Positions 35,417 through 44,859 of a stretch of DNA of 64,000 nt are shown here, in pieces. Under the pieces are notes generated by a model. The model saw only the letters and a list, made by a program, of their open reading frames with translations, had not been told where the DNA came from and did no database searches. Every line of letters begins with the position of its first letter. Positions within the stretch are counted from its first letter, which is position 1. The stretch is from VBDM01 sp035651815 (lineage in GTDB: Bacteria; Pseudomonadota; Gammaproteobacteria; Burkholderiales; SG8-39), in NCBI GenBank assembly GCA_035651815.1, contig DASRFB010000089.1:12367-76366 (forward strand), given 5' to 3'. A program made the position numbers and the translations under genes.

Positions 35417-36568
35417 CTAGAGCTTCTTCACCGCCCAGCGTCCGCCGCGCTTGACGAGCGCGCGGTCGCAGCCGAGCTCGGCGCGCGAGCCGCCGTGGCC
35501 GGGCAGGTCGACCACGACCGACTCGCCGGCACGGCGCAGCTTCGCCACCGCCTCGGCGAGATTGCGATCGCGCGAATACGGCGCGCGGATGGCGCCGCGC
35601 TCGCGGCCCTTCGGTGCGATCCGCGCCAGCTCGCGCAGATCCATGCTGAAGCCGGTCGCCGGGCGCGCGCGGCCGAAGGCCTTGCCGACCTCGTCGTAGC
35701 GCCCGCCGAGAGCCACGGCGTTCGACACGCCCGACGCGTACGCCGCGAACACCACGCCCGTGTGGTAGTGGTATCCGCGCAAGTCGGCCAGGTCGATGCC
35801 GACCGGGAAGTCCGCGCCCGCGGTGAGCGCGCGCAGGTCGCGCAGCGCCGCCGCGACCTCCGGATGCCGCGGGAGCTCGCGCGCGGCGCGCGCGAGCACC
35901 TCGCGCCCGCCGTAGAGCTCGGGCAGGGCGAGCAACGCCGCGCGCGTCGCCTTCGGCAGCCGGCGCGTCGCCGATTCGAGCGAGGGCCGGTCCTTCGCCT
36001 CGAGCGCCTGGTGCAGCTCGGTCTCCAGCTCGGCGCCGACTCCGCCGCGCCGGCACAGCGCGCGGAAGATGGCGACGTGCCCGAGATCGATGCGCGGCTC
36101 GCGGATGCCGCTCGCGCGCAGCGCCTGCACCGCCAGGACCTGCACCTCGCGGTCGCTCTCGATGCCGGCGTGCCCGTAGACCTCGGCGCCGATCTGCAGC
36201 GGCTCGCGCGTCGCATCGAGCCCGCGGGGACGCGCGTGCAGCACGCTGCCGCAGTAGCACAGCCGGGCGACGCCCTCGCGGTTCAGCAGGTGCGCGTCGA
36301 TGCGCGCGACCTGCGGCGTGATGTCGGCGCGCACGCCCATCATGCGGCCGGAGATCTGGTCGACCAGCTTGAACGTGCGCAGGTCGAGGTCGTGGCCGGT
36401 GCCCGAGAGCAGCGACTCCAGGTACTCGAGCATCGGCGGGATGACGAGCTCGTAGCCGTGCCCGCGGAACAGCTCGAGCAGGCGGCGGCGCAGCCGCTCG
36501 ATGCGCCAGGCCTCGGCGGGCAGGATGTCGTCGATGTTCTCGGGCAGCACCCAGTTGCGCATGGTCAT
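35417..36568 (-). CDS. hisZ: ATP phosphoribosyltransferase regulatory subunit HisZ
   Basis: 383 residues, a class II histidyl-tRNA-synthetase-like protein that lacks aminoacylation ability and activates short-form HisG. NWVLPENIDDILPAEAWRIE, GYELVIPPMLEYLESLL and VRADITPQVARIDAH are typical. ATG 36568 overlaps the stop of the DUF2065 gene; a second ATG two codons on is possible. No hisG is in the window. Confidence 0.94.
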   Translation of the reverse strand: MTMRNWVLPENIDDILPAEAWRIERLRRRLLELFRGHGYELVIPPMLEYLESLLSGTGHDLDLRTFKLVDQISGRMMGVRADITPQVARIDAHLLNREGVARLCYCGSVLHARPRGLDATREPLQIGAEVYGHAGIESDREVQVLAVQALRASGIREPRIDLGHVAIFRALCRRGGVGAELETELHQALEAKDRPSLESATRRLPKATRAALLALPELYGGREVLARAARELPRHPEVAAALRDLRALTAGADFPVGIDLADLRGYHYHTGVVFAAYASGVSNAVALGGRYDEVGKAFGRARPATGFSMDLRELARIAPKGRERGAIRAPYSRDRNLAEAVAKLRRAGESVVVDLPGHGGSRAELGCDRALVKRGGRWAVKKL

Positions 36569-36759
36569 CCGCCGCCGAAGAGCAGCAGGATCAGCACGCC
36601 GACGAGCATCGAGCTCAGCGCGAAGAAGCGGATCTGTCCATCCGAGAACTCGGTGATGCGGCGGAAGATCTCGCGCCACCGGGCGGGGGCGAGGAAGGGC
36701 AGGATGCCTTCCAGAATCAGCATCAGCGCGAACGCCATCACCAGGGTGGTGTACGTCAT
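36565..36759 (-). CDS. DUF2065 inner-membrane protein
   Basis: 64 residues with two membrane helices (LVMAFALMLILEGILPFL and FFALSSMLVGVLILLLF) joined by a basic loop WREIFRRI. This DUF2065 protein is regularly found between hflC and hisZ/purA. Function unknown, probably linked to HflKC. Confidence 0.9.
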   Translation of the reverse strand: MTYTTLVMAFALMLILEGILPFLAPARWREIFRRITEFSDGQIRFFALSSMLVGVLILLLFGGG

Positions 36760-36801
36760 CCCTCGCCTCTCCCTATGCCCGCCCTGGCGTCGGCGGGCGA
36801 G

Positions 36802-37680
36802 CTATTTCCCGCTCCGCGCGGGATTCTTGAAGTAGCGGAAGAACTCGGAGCTGGGATCGATCACGAGCACGTCGTTCTTGCCCCTGAAAGTGTTCCGGTA
36901 GGCGTCGAGGCTGCGGTAGAACGCGTAGAACTCGGGGTTCTCGCTGTAGGCCTTGGCGTAGATCGCGGAGGCGCGCGCGTCGCCTTCGCCCTTCACCCGC
37001 TGCGCGGTCCGGTACGCCTCCGCGATGATGATCTCGCGGTCGCGGTCGGCCTCGGCGCGCACGCGCTCGGCCTCCGAGAAGCCCTGCGAGCGGCTCTGCG
37101 AGGCGGCGCTCTTGCGCTCGGCCTCCATGCGCCGGTACACCGAGTCGCGGACCTCGTCGGGAAGCTCGACGCGCTTGATGCGCACGTCGACGATGCTGAC
37201 GCCCAGCCGCTTGGCGTCGTCGGCGACGCGCTCGCGCACGATCTGCATGATCTTGTCCCGATCGCCCGAGATGACGTCGTGCACGCGGCGCTTGCCGAAC
37301 TCCTCGAACAGCGCCGACTTCACCCAGCCGTTCAGCCGGTTCTGCGCCTGCGCCTCGTCGCCCGAGGCCGCGACATAGAACAGCCGCAGGTCCTCGATGC
37401 GCCACTTCACGAAGGAATCGACCAGGACGTTCTTCTTCTCCGAGGTCATGAACGGCTCGGTCTCCTGCGTGTCCAGCGTCAGGATGCGGTTGTCGAAGTA
37501 GCGGACGTTCTGGATCAGCGGCCACTTGAAGTGCAGCCCGGGCTCGCTGATCACCTCCTTGATCTCGCCGAGCTGGAACACGATCGCGCGCTGGCGCTGG
37601 TCCACGGTGAACGTCGAGAGGCTCGCCAGGAACAGCACGGCGAGGAGGACCACGAGCACGGCGGCGAGGCGGTTGTTCAT
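36802..37680 (-). CDS. hflC: HflC, FtsH protease modulator
   Basis: 292 residues. One N-terminal membrane helix (LAAVLVVLLAVLFLASL) and an SPFH/band-7 domain (TVDQRQRAIVFQLGEIKEVI to about 200), then a coiled coil. With HflK it forms a large periplasmic cage around the FtsH protease and restrains it. Follows hflK by 12 nt. Confidence 0.97.
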   Translation of the reverse strand: MNNRLAAVLVVLLAVLFLASLSTFTVDQRQRAIVFQLGEIKEVISEPGLHFKWPLIQNVRYFDNRILTLDTQETEPFMTSEKKNVLVDSFVKWRIEDLRLFYVAASGDEAQAQNRLNGWVKSALFEEFGKRRVHDVISGDRDKIMQIVRERVADDAKRLGVSIVDVRIKRVELPDEVRDSVYRRMEAERKSAASQSRSQGFSEAERVRAEADRDREIIIAEAYRTAQRVKGEGDARASAIYAKAYSENPEFYAFYRSLDAYRNTFRGKNDVLVIDPSSEFFRYFKNPARSGK

Positions 37681-37692
37681 GCGGCTCTCACC

Positions 37693-38877
37693 TCAGGGGC
37701 GCCCTTCGCGCTCGCGGTTGCGCAGCGTGTCGCGCGAGCGCGCCCCGCCTTCGGAGGGCGCGGGCTCGGCCGCCGTGGGCTGGCGCGAGCCGCCGCCGTC
37801 CGACGAGGCGCCGGGCGCGGGCAGCTGCATCAGCTTGTCGAGCGGCAGGTACAGCAGGTTGCCGCCGGTCTTGGCGTCGATGACGACCTTGCTCGAGTTC
37901 GACAGGACCTGCTGCATCGCGTCCAGGTACAGGCGCTCGCGCGTGACCGCCGGCGCCTTGTTGTACTCGACCAGGACCTGGCGGAAGCGCGCGGCGTCGC
38001 CCTCGGCGTCGGCGACCACGCGCTGGCGGTAGCCGTTCGCCTCCTCGGTCAGACGCGACGCCGTGCCGCGCGCCTTGGGAACGACGTCGTTGTAGTAGGC
38101 CTGCCCCTCGTTCTTCTGGCGCTCCAGGTCCTGCTTGGCGCGCACCGCGTCGGCGAAGGCGTCCTTCACCTGGTCGGGCGGCTGGGAGTTCTGCATCGTG
38201 ACGCGCACGATGTTGATGCCAAGCTGGTAGCGGTCGAGGATGGATTGCATCAGCTTCTGCGCGAGCACGGGAATCTTCGCGCGCTCCTCGTACAGCACCG
38301 AATCCATGCTGCTCGTACCGACGATCTCGCGCAGCGCCGTCTCCGCGGCGTGCAGCACCGTGTCGTCGGGCTTGCGGTTGTTGAACAGATATTCCTTCGG
38401 GTCCCTGATGCTGTACTGCACCGAGAACTGCGCATCGACGATGTTCTCGTCGTCGGTCAACATGAGCGACTCGCGCAGCACCCGCGTCTTGACGTTGTTG
38501 CGGTAGCCGATCTCGAGCGTGCGGATCTGGTTGAGGTCGACGATCTCGTGGCTCTGGATCGGATAGGGAAAGCGCCAGCGCAGGCCCGCGTTGGTGGTCT
38601 CCGAGTACCGGCCGAAGGTGAGCACCACGCCGCGCTGTCCCTCGACCACGATGTAGAAGCCGCTCGCGAGCCACGCGACCAGCACCACCGCGACCATGAG
38701 CGAGATGCCGCCGCCCAAATTGTGGCCGCCAGCGGGCCCGCCCGGCTCCTGCGGGCGACGCCTGCCGAACAGGCCGGCGAGCTTCTGGTTGAAGCTGCGC
38801 CACATTTCGTCGAGATCGGGCGGGCCTTCGTTGCCGCCGCCGCCTCGCTTGCCCCATTGCGGGTCGTTCAATGACAT
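37693..38877 (-). CDS. hflK: HflK, FtsH protease modulator
   Basis: 394 residues. A Gly-rich cytoplasmic N-terminus (WGKRGGGGNEGPPDLDEMW) precedes one membrane helix (LMVAVVLVAWLASGFYIV), then the SPFH domain (GQRGVVLTFGRYSE). The Ser/Gly/Pro-rich tail is typical. Partner of HflC. Confidence 0.97.
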   Translation of the reverse strand: MSLNDPQWGKRGGGGNEGPPDLDEMWRSFNQKLAGLFGRRRPQEPGGPAGGHNLGGGISLMVAVVLVAWLASGFYIVVEGQRGVVLTFGRYSETTNAGLRWRFPYPIQSHEIVDLNQIRTLEIGYRNNVKTRVLRESLMLTDDENIVDAQFSVQYSIRDPKEYLFNNRKPDDTVLHAAETALREIVGTSSMDSVLYEERAKIPVLAQKLMQSILDRYQLGINIVRVTMQNSQPPDQVKDAFADAVRAKQDLERQKNEGQAYYNDVVPKARGTASRLTEEANGYRQRVVADAEGDAARFRQVLVEYNKAPAVTRERLYLDAMQQVLSNSSKVVIDAKTGGNLLYLPLDKLMQLPAPGASSDGGGSRQPTAAEPAPSEGGARSRDTLRNREREGRP

Positions 38878-38945
38878 ACCGGACCGGGTCCTCGGGGAAT
38901 CTTTCGAATCCGCTCGTCTCGCAAGCGGCTCCCTTTGCTTCCAGG

Positions 38946-40079
38946 CTACGCCTGGACCGCTCTTTCGTGCTGAGTCGGCTGAGAGGTTCTCGAGGCTGCC
39001 GCCTCGGTCAGGGTCTGGCGCAGAAACTCGACGCCTTCGCCCGTCTTCGCGCTGAGACGAACGCGCACAATTCTAGCATAGGCGTCGCGGTCCAAGCCCG
39101 GCGCGGCGCCCGCGCGGTCGATCTTGTTCCAGACGAGCACCTGCGGGACGCCGTCGGCGCCGATCTCGGCGAGCACCTTGTTCACTTCGTCGATCTGCAC
39201 GTCGCGCGCCTCGCTGGCCGCGTCGACGACGTGCAGCAGCAGGTCGGCGTGGATCGTCTCTTCGAGCGTGGCGCGGAACGCGGCGACCAGGGTATGCGGC
39301 AGGTCGCGGATGAAACCGACCGTGTCGGAGACGACGATGTTCCCCGCGTCGGGAAGGTACAGGCGCCGCGTCGTCGTATCGAGGGTCTCGAACAGGCGGT
39401 TCGCGGCCGGGGTGCCGGCGTGGGTCAGCGCGTTGAACAGTGTCGATTTGCCCGCGTTGGTATAGCCGACCAGCGACACGGCGAGCGCGTTGCCGCGCGA
39501 GCGCGCGCGCCGCTGCACGCTGCGCTGGCGCTGCAGCTTGTGCAGCTTGTCCTTGAGCACCTTGACGCGACTCCCGATCAGCCGCCGGTCGACCTCGAGC
39601 TGCGTCTCGCCCATGCCGCCGAGAAAGCCGCGGCCGCCGCGCTGGCGCTCGAGGTGCGTCCAGCCGCGCACCAGGCGCGTCGCCGCGTGCTCGAGCTGCG
39701 CGAGCTCGACCTGGAGCTTGCCCTCGTGGCTCTTCGCGCGCTGCGCGAAGATGTTCAGGATCAGCGTCGTGCGGTCCATCACCCGGGCGTCGAGCGCCTT
39801 CTCGAGGTTGCGCTGCTGCGCGGGGGAGAGGTCGTGGTTGAAGACGGCGATGCGGGCGTCCTGCTCGCGCAGGCGCTCCTTGATCTCCTCCACCTTGCCG
39901 GTTCCCGCGAACAGCGACGGATCCGGGCGGGTGCGCCGGCCCTTCACGAGCGCGCGCGTCTCGAGCCCGGCGCTCGCGACGAGCAGGCGCAGCTCCTCCA
40001 GTGTCTCGGCGTAGCCCTCTACCCCGAGATCGAGGCCCACGAGCACGGCCGCGTTGCCGCCCGTCGGACGTTCGAACAT
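38946..40079 (-). CDS. hflX: GTPase HflX
   Basis: 377 residues. Ribosome-splitting GTPase. The N-terminal HflX domain includes the Gly-rich RGGRGFLGGMGETQLEVDRR, followed by the G domain with VGYTNAGKSTLFNALT (G1), DTVGFI (G3) and VWNKID (G4). Positioned between hfq and hflK, the classical order. A 7-bp inverted repeat (38940-38956) spans its stop. Confidence 0.97.
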   Translation of the reverse strand: MFERPTGGNAAVLVGLDLGVEGYAETLEELRLLVASAGLETRALVKGRRTRPDPSLFAGTGKVEEIKERLREQDARIAVFNHDLSPAQQRNLEKALDARVMDRTTLILNIFAQRAKSHEGKLQVELAQLEHAATRLVRGWTHLERQRGGRGFLGGMGETQLEVDRRLIGSRVKVLKDKLHKLQRQRSVQRRARSRGNALAVSLVGYTNAGKSTLFNALTHAGTPAANRLFETLDTTTRRLYLPDAGNIVVSDTVGFIRDLPHTLVAAFRATLEETIHADLLLHVVDAASEARDVQIDEVNKVLAEIGADGVPQVLVWNKIDRAGAAPGLDRDAYARIVRVRLSAKTGEGVEFLRQTLTEAAASRTSQPTQHERAVQA

Positions 40080-40130
40080 CAGGTGGGGTTCAGGCGAGCG
40101 GTCCCTGTCCGCCGCGCCGCGAGTCGGACA

Positions 40131-40367
40131 TCAACTGTCGGAGTGATCGAGCGAGAGATTGACCGCGCGTGCCGGCACGACGGTCGAGATCGCGTGCTTG
40201 TAGACCATCTGCGTGACGGTGTTCTTGAGCAGGACCACGTACTGGTCGAACGATTCGATCTGGCCCTGGAGCTTGATGCCGTTGACGAGATAGATCGAAA
40301 CCGGGACATGCTCCTTGCGCAAGGTGTTCAAAAACGGGTCCTGCAGTAATTGTCCTTTGTTGCTCAT
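40131..40367 (-). CDS. hfq: RNA chaperone Hfq
   Basis: 78 residues. Sm1 (KGQLLQDPFLNTLRKE, VSIYLVNGIKLQGQIESFD) and Sm2 (YKHAISTVVPAR) are intact. Hexameric chaperone for small RNAs. Preceded by GGGGG at the ribosome-binding position and by its own promoter. Confidence 0.99.
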   Translation of the reverse strand: MSNKGQLLQDPFLNTLRKEHVPVSIYLVNGIKLQGQIESFDQYVVLLKNTVTQMVYKHAISTVVPARAVNLSLDHSDS

Positions 40368-40402
40368 GGGTTACCCCCGAGTCCGTTCTTTTTTGGAATG
40401 CT

Positions 40403-40432
40403 ACTGTAATTGATTTTTAAGGCAAAAGCCAA
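40403..40432 (-). promoter_or_regulatory. Predicted hfq promoter
   Basis: TTGGCT (40432-40427), 18-bp AT-rich spacer, TACAGT (40408-40403) between der and hfq. The AT-rich stretch stands out from the surrounding GC-rich DNA. Confidence 0.55.
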
Positions 40433-40456
40433 CGCGCCCGCGGCCGCAAGCCCTCG

Positions 40457-41788
40457 TTAGACCCGCTTCGGCGCGTAGGGGTTCCGGCCGGTGCGGAATT
40501 CGATCCTGAGCGGCGTGCCCTCGAGCGCGAACAGCGTGCGGAACTCGCCCTCGAGATAGCGGCGGTAGGAGTCGGGCACGGAGTCGAGCGCGGTGCCGTG
40601 CACGATGACGGTCGGCGGGTTGCGGCCGCCCTGGTGCGCGTAGCGCAGCTTCGGCCGCGAATAGCCGGCCCGGGGCGGCGCCTGCTTGGCCACCGCGGCG
40701 ATCAGCGCGCGCGTGAGCTTCGGCGTCGGCAGGCGGATCATCGCCGCGCGATACGCGACGTCGACCGAGGCGAACAGCGGCCGGATTCCCTGCGCCTTCA
40801 GCGCCGAGACGTAGTGGTAGCGGGCGAACGAGAGGAACCGCAGCTTGCGCGCGATCGTGCGCTTCGCGACGTCGCGCGCGTAGTCGTCCAGGCCGTCCCA
40901 CTTGTTCACGGCGACCACGAGCGCGCGCCCGCGCTCGGCGATGAAGCCGGCGATGTGCGCGTCCTGCTCTGCGATCTCCTGGCGCGCGTCGAGCACGAGG
41001 ATCACGACGTTGGCGGCGTCGATCGCCTGCAGCGTCTTCACCACCGAGAACTTCTCGATTCCCTCGAACACCTTGCCGCGGCGGCGCAGGCCGGCCGTGT
41101 CGACGAGCGTGTAGCGGCGGCCGTCGATCTCGATGTCGACGTCGACCGCGTCGCGCGTGGTGCCGGGCTCGTCGGCCGCGATCATCCGCTCCTCGCCGAC
41201 CAGCGTGTTCACGAGGGTCGACTTGCCGACGTTCGGGCGGCCCACGATGGCCACCTTCGGGATGCCGCTGTCCCCGGCGTCCTCCTCCACCTCGACGGGA
41301 AACGGCTCGAGCGCCGCGTCCACGAGCGCGCCGACCCCTTCGCCGTGCGCGGCGGAGACGGCCCGCGGCGCGCCGAGCCCCAGCTCGTGGAATTCGGCGA
41401 CCGCAACTTCCGGGTTCAGGCCCTCCGCCTTGTTGACAGCGACGAAGATGCGGCGGCCGGAACGCCGCAGCCGCTCGGCGATATGGCGATCCCCCGACGT
41501 CAGGCCTTCGCGGGCGTCCACCAGGAACACGATGGCGTCGGCCTCCGCGATCGCCGTCTCGGTCTGCTTCGCCATCTCCGCGAAGATGCCCTCGCGCGCG
41601 CCCGGCTCGAGTCCGCCCGTGTCGACGACGAGAAACGGCTTGGCGCCGACGCGCCCGGCGCCGTACAGGCGGTCGCGCGTCAGCCCCGGGACGTCGGCGA
41701 CGAGCGCATCGCGGCTCTTCGTCAGCCGGTTGAACAGGGTCGACTTGCCGACGTTCGGCCGGCCGACGAGGACGAGCGTCGGTTTCAT
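40457..41788 (-). CDS. der: Ribosome biogenesis GTPase Der (EngA)
   Basis: 443 residues with two tandem G domains: first GRPNVGKSTLFNRLT, second GRPNVGKSTLVNTLV, each with DTxGL and NKxD-type motifs (VNKAEG, VNKWDG), and a C-terminal KH-like domain. Needed for 50S assembly. One base separates it from bamB. Confidence 0.98.
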   Translation of the reverse strand: MKPTLVLVGRPNVGKSTLFNRLTKSRDALVADVPGLTRDRLYGAGRVGAKPFLVVDTGGLEPGAREGIFAEMAKQTETAIAEADAIVFLVDAREGLTSGDRHIAERLRRSGRRIFVAVNKAEGLNPEVAVAEFHELGLGAPRAVSAAHGEGVGALVDAALEPFPVEVEEDAGDSGIPKVAIVGRPNVGKSTLVNTLVGEERMIAADEPGTTRDAVDVDIEIDGRRYTLVDTAGLRRRGKVFEGIEKFSVVKTLQAIDAANVVILVLDARQEIAEQDAHIAGFIAERGRALVVAVNKWDGLDDYARDVAKRTIARKLRFLSFARYHYVSALKAQGIRPLFASVDVAYRAAMIRLPTPKLTRALIAAVAKQAPPRAGYSRPKLRYAHQGGRNPPTVIVHGTALDSVPDSYRRYLEGEFRTLFALEGTPLRIEFRTGRNPYAPKRV

Positions 41789-41789
41789 G

Positions 41790-42932
41790 CTACTTGTCGG
41801 CGACGCTGAAGGCGTAGATCGTGCCCCCGCGCGTCTGGGCGAGGAAGCCGTCCTCGATGCGCACGAGGTACGCCGACACCGGCGTGCCGTCGGTCTCGAC
41901 GCGCGCGACGAATCCGCCCGTGTCGCGCGCGAGCAGGTGGACGTAGCCCTCGACGTCGGCGACCGCGACGCTGCGCCCGAGCGGCAGCGGCGCGGTCAGC
42001 CGCCGCAGGAACAGCTTGTCCTGCTTCCACACGCTCGTCCCGCTGGAGCGGTCGAGCGCGTGCACCGATCCCTTCTCGTCGCTCACGAAGACGAGCCCGG
42101 GATCGAGGGCGACGCTCGCGCTGCTCGAGAGCTCGCGCGTCCACAGCGGGTTCGCGTTCGCGACGTCGAAGCAGCCGACCCGCCCCTGGTAGGCGGCGGC
42201 GCAGACGTCGCGCTCGCCGACGGCCGGGATCCCGACCACGTCGCTCACGCGCTCGAGCTCGGTCGATCCCTTGGGAACCGCCACCGTCGCCTCCCAGCGC
42301 GGCGCGCCGTTCGTGAGCGTGAGCGCCATCAGCTTCCCGCCCGAGAAGCCCGCGTACACGACGCCCCGGCTCACGGCCATGCCCTCGGTCGCCCGCACCG
42401 AAAGCGGCGCGCTCGCCCGCTGGTAGAGCCAGCGCCGGGCGCCGTCCTTCGCATCGAGCGCGAACAGCCGGCTGTCGCCGCTGCGCACCAGCACCAGATC
42501 GCCGGTCACCACGGGCGGCGACAGCACCTCGCTCGAGACGCGCGAGCGCCAGCGCACCTTGCCCGTGGCGGCGTCGAGCGCGATCACCTGCCCTTCCTCC
42601 GAGCCGACCGCGACCAGATCGCCGTCGGTGCCCACGCCTCCGCTCAGCGCCTCGCCCGCGTCGGCGCGCCAGCGCTCGCGGCCGCGGGCGGCGTCCAGGC
42701 TCACGACCGTACCGTCGTGCGCGGCGGCGTAGACGAATCCCGCGGCAACCGCGGGCGCGAGGACGGCCTCCTTGGCGTCGCCGACGCGCGCCTCCCAGGC
42801 GAGCCGCACCGGGAGCGTCGTCTTGATCTCCTGCAGCTCGGCCATCTTCGGGCCGGAGGACCCGAAGCAGCCGGCGAGCGCGATCAGCGCGGCGAGCGCC
42901 GCCCCGCGGCTAAGAACCCTCACCGAGGGCAT
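41790..42932 (-). CDS. bamB: BamB outer-membrane assembly lipoprotein
   Basis: 380 residues. Lipoprotein signal with lipobox ALAGC near residue 22, then an eight-bladed PQQ-type beta-propeller (repeats such as SLDAARGRERWRADAG, ALDAATGKVRWR). It links BamA and assists barrel insertion. Its start lies inside the 3' end of the YfgM-like gene (23-bp overlap). Confidence 0.95.
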   Translation of the reverse strand: MPSVRVLSRGAALAALIALAGCFGSSGPKMAELQEIKTTLPVRLAWEARVGDAKEAVLAPAVAAGFVYAAAHDGTVVSLDAARGRERWRADAGEALSGGVGTDGDLVAVGSEEGQVIALDAATGKVRWRSRVSSEVLSPPVVTGDLVLVRSGDSRLFALDAKDGARRWLYQRASAPLSVRATEGMAVSRGVVYAGFSGGKLMALTLTNGAPRWEATVAVPKGSTELERVSDVVGIPAVGERDVCAAAYQGRVGCFDVANANPLWTRELSSSASVALDPGLVFVSDEKGSVHALDRSSGTSVWKQDKLFLRRLTAPLPLGRSVAVADVEGYVHLLARDTGGFVARVETDGTPVSAYLVRIEDGFLAQTRGGTIYAFSVADK

Positions 42933-43551
42933 CGAGCTTGAGACGCAGCGACTCGCGCAGCGCCCCGTCCTTGTCGCTCGCCTTGTCGAGGGCCGAGCGG
43001 TAGGCGGTGCGCGCCTCGGCGGGCTTCTTCTCCAGGACCAGAACGTCGCCCCGCGCGGCCGCGAACAGCGCCTCGAAGGCGGGATCGGGCTTCGCGTCGA
43101 GGACCTTGAGCGCCTCGTCCGGCGCGCCGTCGTCGATCAGCACGTTGGCGAGGCGCAGGCGCGCGATGTCGCGCAGCTGCGCGTTGCGCGCGTGATCGAC
43201 CACCCAGCCGAGCTGCGCGCGCGCCGTCTTCAGGTCGCCCGCCTGGAAGTGCACTTTCGCCGACGTGAGCGCGGCGAGCGGCGCGTAGGTGGTGCGCGGG
43301 TAGCTCTCGAGGATGGCGCCGGCCGCGTCGCGCGTCGCCTTCAGGTCGTTCGCACGCGCCGCCTTCTGCAGCGTGTCGTACAGGCCGCCCGCCTGCGCCG
43401 ACTGCGCGCGCTGGTACCAGCTCCAGCCGTTCCACGCCGCGACGGCGAGCAGCACGGCGATGGCCGCGCCGAGCACCGTGTTGCCGTGCGTCTTCCACCA
43501 GGCCCTCAGCTCGGCGAGCTGCTCCTGCTCTTCCAGATCGTATGCGCTCAT
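42910..43551 (-). CDS. YfgM-like tetratricopeptide membrane protein
   Basis: 213 residues. Short cytoplasmic N-terminus (AYDLEEQEQLAELRAWWK), one membrane helix (VLGAAIAVLLAVAAWNGW), then a periplasmic TPR domain. Ancillary SecYEG translocon protein in E. coli. ATG overlaps the hisS stop. The hisS-yfgM-bamB-der order is conserved. Confidence 0.93.
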   Translation of the reverse strand: MSAYDLEEQEQLAELRAWWKTHGNTVLGAAIAVLLAVAAWNGWSWYQRAQSAQAGGLYDTLQKAARANDLKATRDAAGAILESYPRTTYAPLAALTSAKVHFQAGDLKTARAQLGWVVDHARNAQLRDIARLRLANVLIDDGAPDEALKVLDAKPDPAFEALFAAARGDVLVLEKKPAEARTAYRSALDKASDKDGALRESLRLKLDALGEGS

Positions 43552-44849
43552 TTGCCGTTGCTCTTCCTCGTTTCCGTTTCCTCGCCGCCCTCCAGCAGGA
43601 GCGCCGCGACGGCGTCGGCGACGCCCGCCAGCGGCACGCGCGCCTGCTCGCGCTCCTCGCGCAGCGCCTTGACGGTCGCCGCCCCGGCGCGCGCCTCGTC
43701 GTCGCCGACGATCACCGCGACCCAGGCCCCGCTCGCGTCCGCCTTCTTCATCTGCGACTTGAAGCTGCCGCCGCCGGCGTGCTGGAGCACGCCGAATCCC
43801 GCGTCGCGAAGCGCCTCGGCGACGCGGAACGCGAAGCGCGCGGCGTCTTCGCCCTGGTTGACGAGATAGACGTCGGGCGCTTCGCCCTTCGCGCCCTCGC
43901 CCGCCACGGCGAGCAGTCGCTCGATGCCCATCGCGAAGCCGCACGCCGGCGTCGGCTTGCCGCCCAGCTGCTCGAACAGGCCGTCGTAACGGCCGCCCGC
44001 GCACACCGTGCCCTGCGCGCCGAGCCGGTCGGTGACCCACTCGAACACGGTCAGATTGTAATAGTCGAGGCCGCGCACCAGGCGCGGATTGATCTCGTAA
44101 GGCTGGCCCGCGTCCTTGAGTATCGCCTGGACGCCGTCGAAGTGCTTGAGCGAAGCCTCGCCGAGCGTGTCGATCAGACGCGGGGCCCCGGCGATGATCG
44201 GCTGCATCGCCGGATTCTTGCTGTCGAGCACGCGCAGCGGATTGCTGACGAGGCGCCGCCGCGAATCGGCGTCGAGCCCGCCTTCGTGCTTCTTCAGGTA
44301 GGCGACGAGCGCCGCGCGGTAAGCCGTGCGCTCCTCGGCGGAGCCGAGCGAGTTCAGCTCGAGGCGCACGCCTCGCAGTCCGAGATCGTCCCAGAGCCGC
44401 CGGCACATGAGCAGCAGCTCGGCGTCGACGTCGGGTCCCGCGAACCCGAGCGCCTCGGCGCCGACCTGGTGGAACTGGCGGTAGCGTCCCTTCTGCGGAC
44501 GCTCGTGGCGGTACATCGGCCCGAGGTAATAGAGCCGCTGCGGCCCGCCGTAGAGCAGGCTGTGCTCGATCGCCGCGCGCGCGGTCGACGCGGTCGCCTC
44601 GGGACGCAGCGTGAGCGCCTCGCCGTTCAGCTCGTCGACGAAGCTGTACATCTCCTTCTCGACGATGTCGGTCGCCTCGCCGATCGCCCGGCGGAAGAGC
44701 TGGGTGCTCTCGAGCAGCGGCGTGCGGATGTTGCGATAGCCGTACGCTCTCAGCCAGCCGCGCAGCAGCTCCTCGAGCGCCTCCCAGCGCTCGGCTTCGT
44801 CGGGCAGGATGTCGTTCATCCCGCGCACTGCCTGGATCGGCTGCGTCAC
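43548..44849 (-). CDS. hisS: Histidyl-tRNA synthetase
   Basis: 433 residues, class II synthetase. Motif 2 (LGPMYRHERPQKGRYRQFHQVG) and the HisA (LVRGLDYYNLTVFEW) and HisB signatures (AGGRYDGLFEQLGG) are complete, with a C-terminal anticodon-binding domain. Follows ispG by 10 nt. Confidence 0.98.
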   Translation of the reverse strand: MTQPIQAVRGMNDILPDEAERWEALEELLRGWLRAYGYRNIRTPLLESTQLFRRAIGEATDIVEKEMYSFVDELNGEALTLRPEATASTARAAIEHSLLYGGPQRLYYLGPMYRHERPQKGRYRQFHQVGAEALGFAGPDVDAELLLMCRRLWDDLGLRGVRLELNSLGSAEERTAYRAALVAYLKKHEGGLDADSRRRLVSNPLRVLDSKNPAMQPIIAGAPRLIDTLGEASLKHFDGVQAILKDAGQPYEINPRLVRGLDYYNLTVFEWVTDRLGAQGTVCAGGRYDGLFEQLGGKPTPACGFAMGIERLLAVAGEGAKGEAPDVYLVNQGEDAARFAFRVAEALRDAGFGVLQHAGGGSFKSQMKKADASGAWVAVIVGDDEARAGAATVKALREEREQARVPLAGVADAVAALLLEGGEETETRKSNGK

Positions 44850-44859
44850 GGAGGTCCCG

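Noticed and set aside
36775..38874. Long plus-strand open frame opposite hflC/hflK
   Set aside because: Shadow frame; HflK and HflC are unambiguous on the minus strand.
38940..38956. Inverted repeat TCCAGGC-TAC-GCCTGGA at the hflX stop as a terminator
   Set aside because: No T-run follows on the minus strand, and hflK/hflC downstream are normally co-transcribed with hflX.
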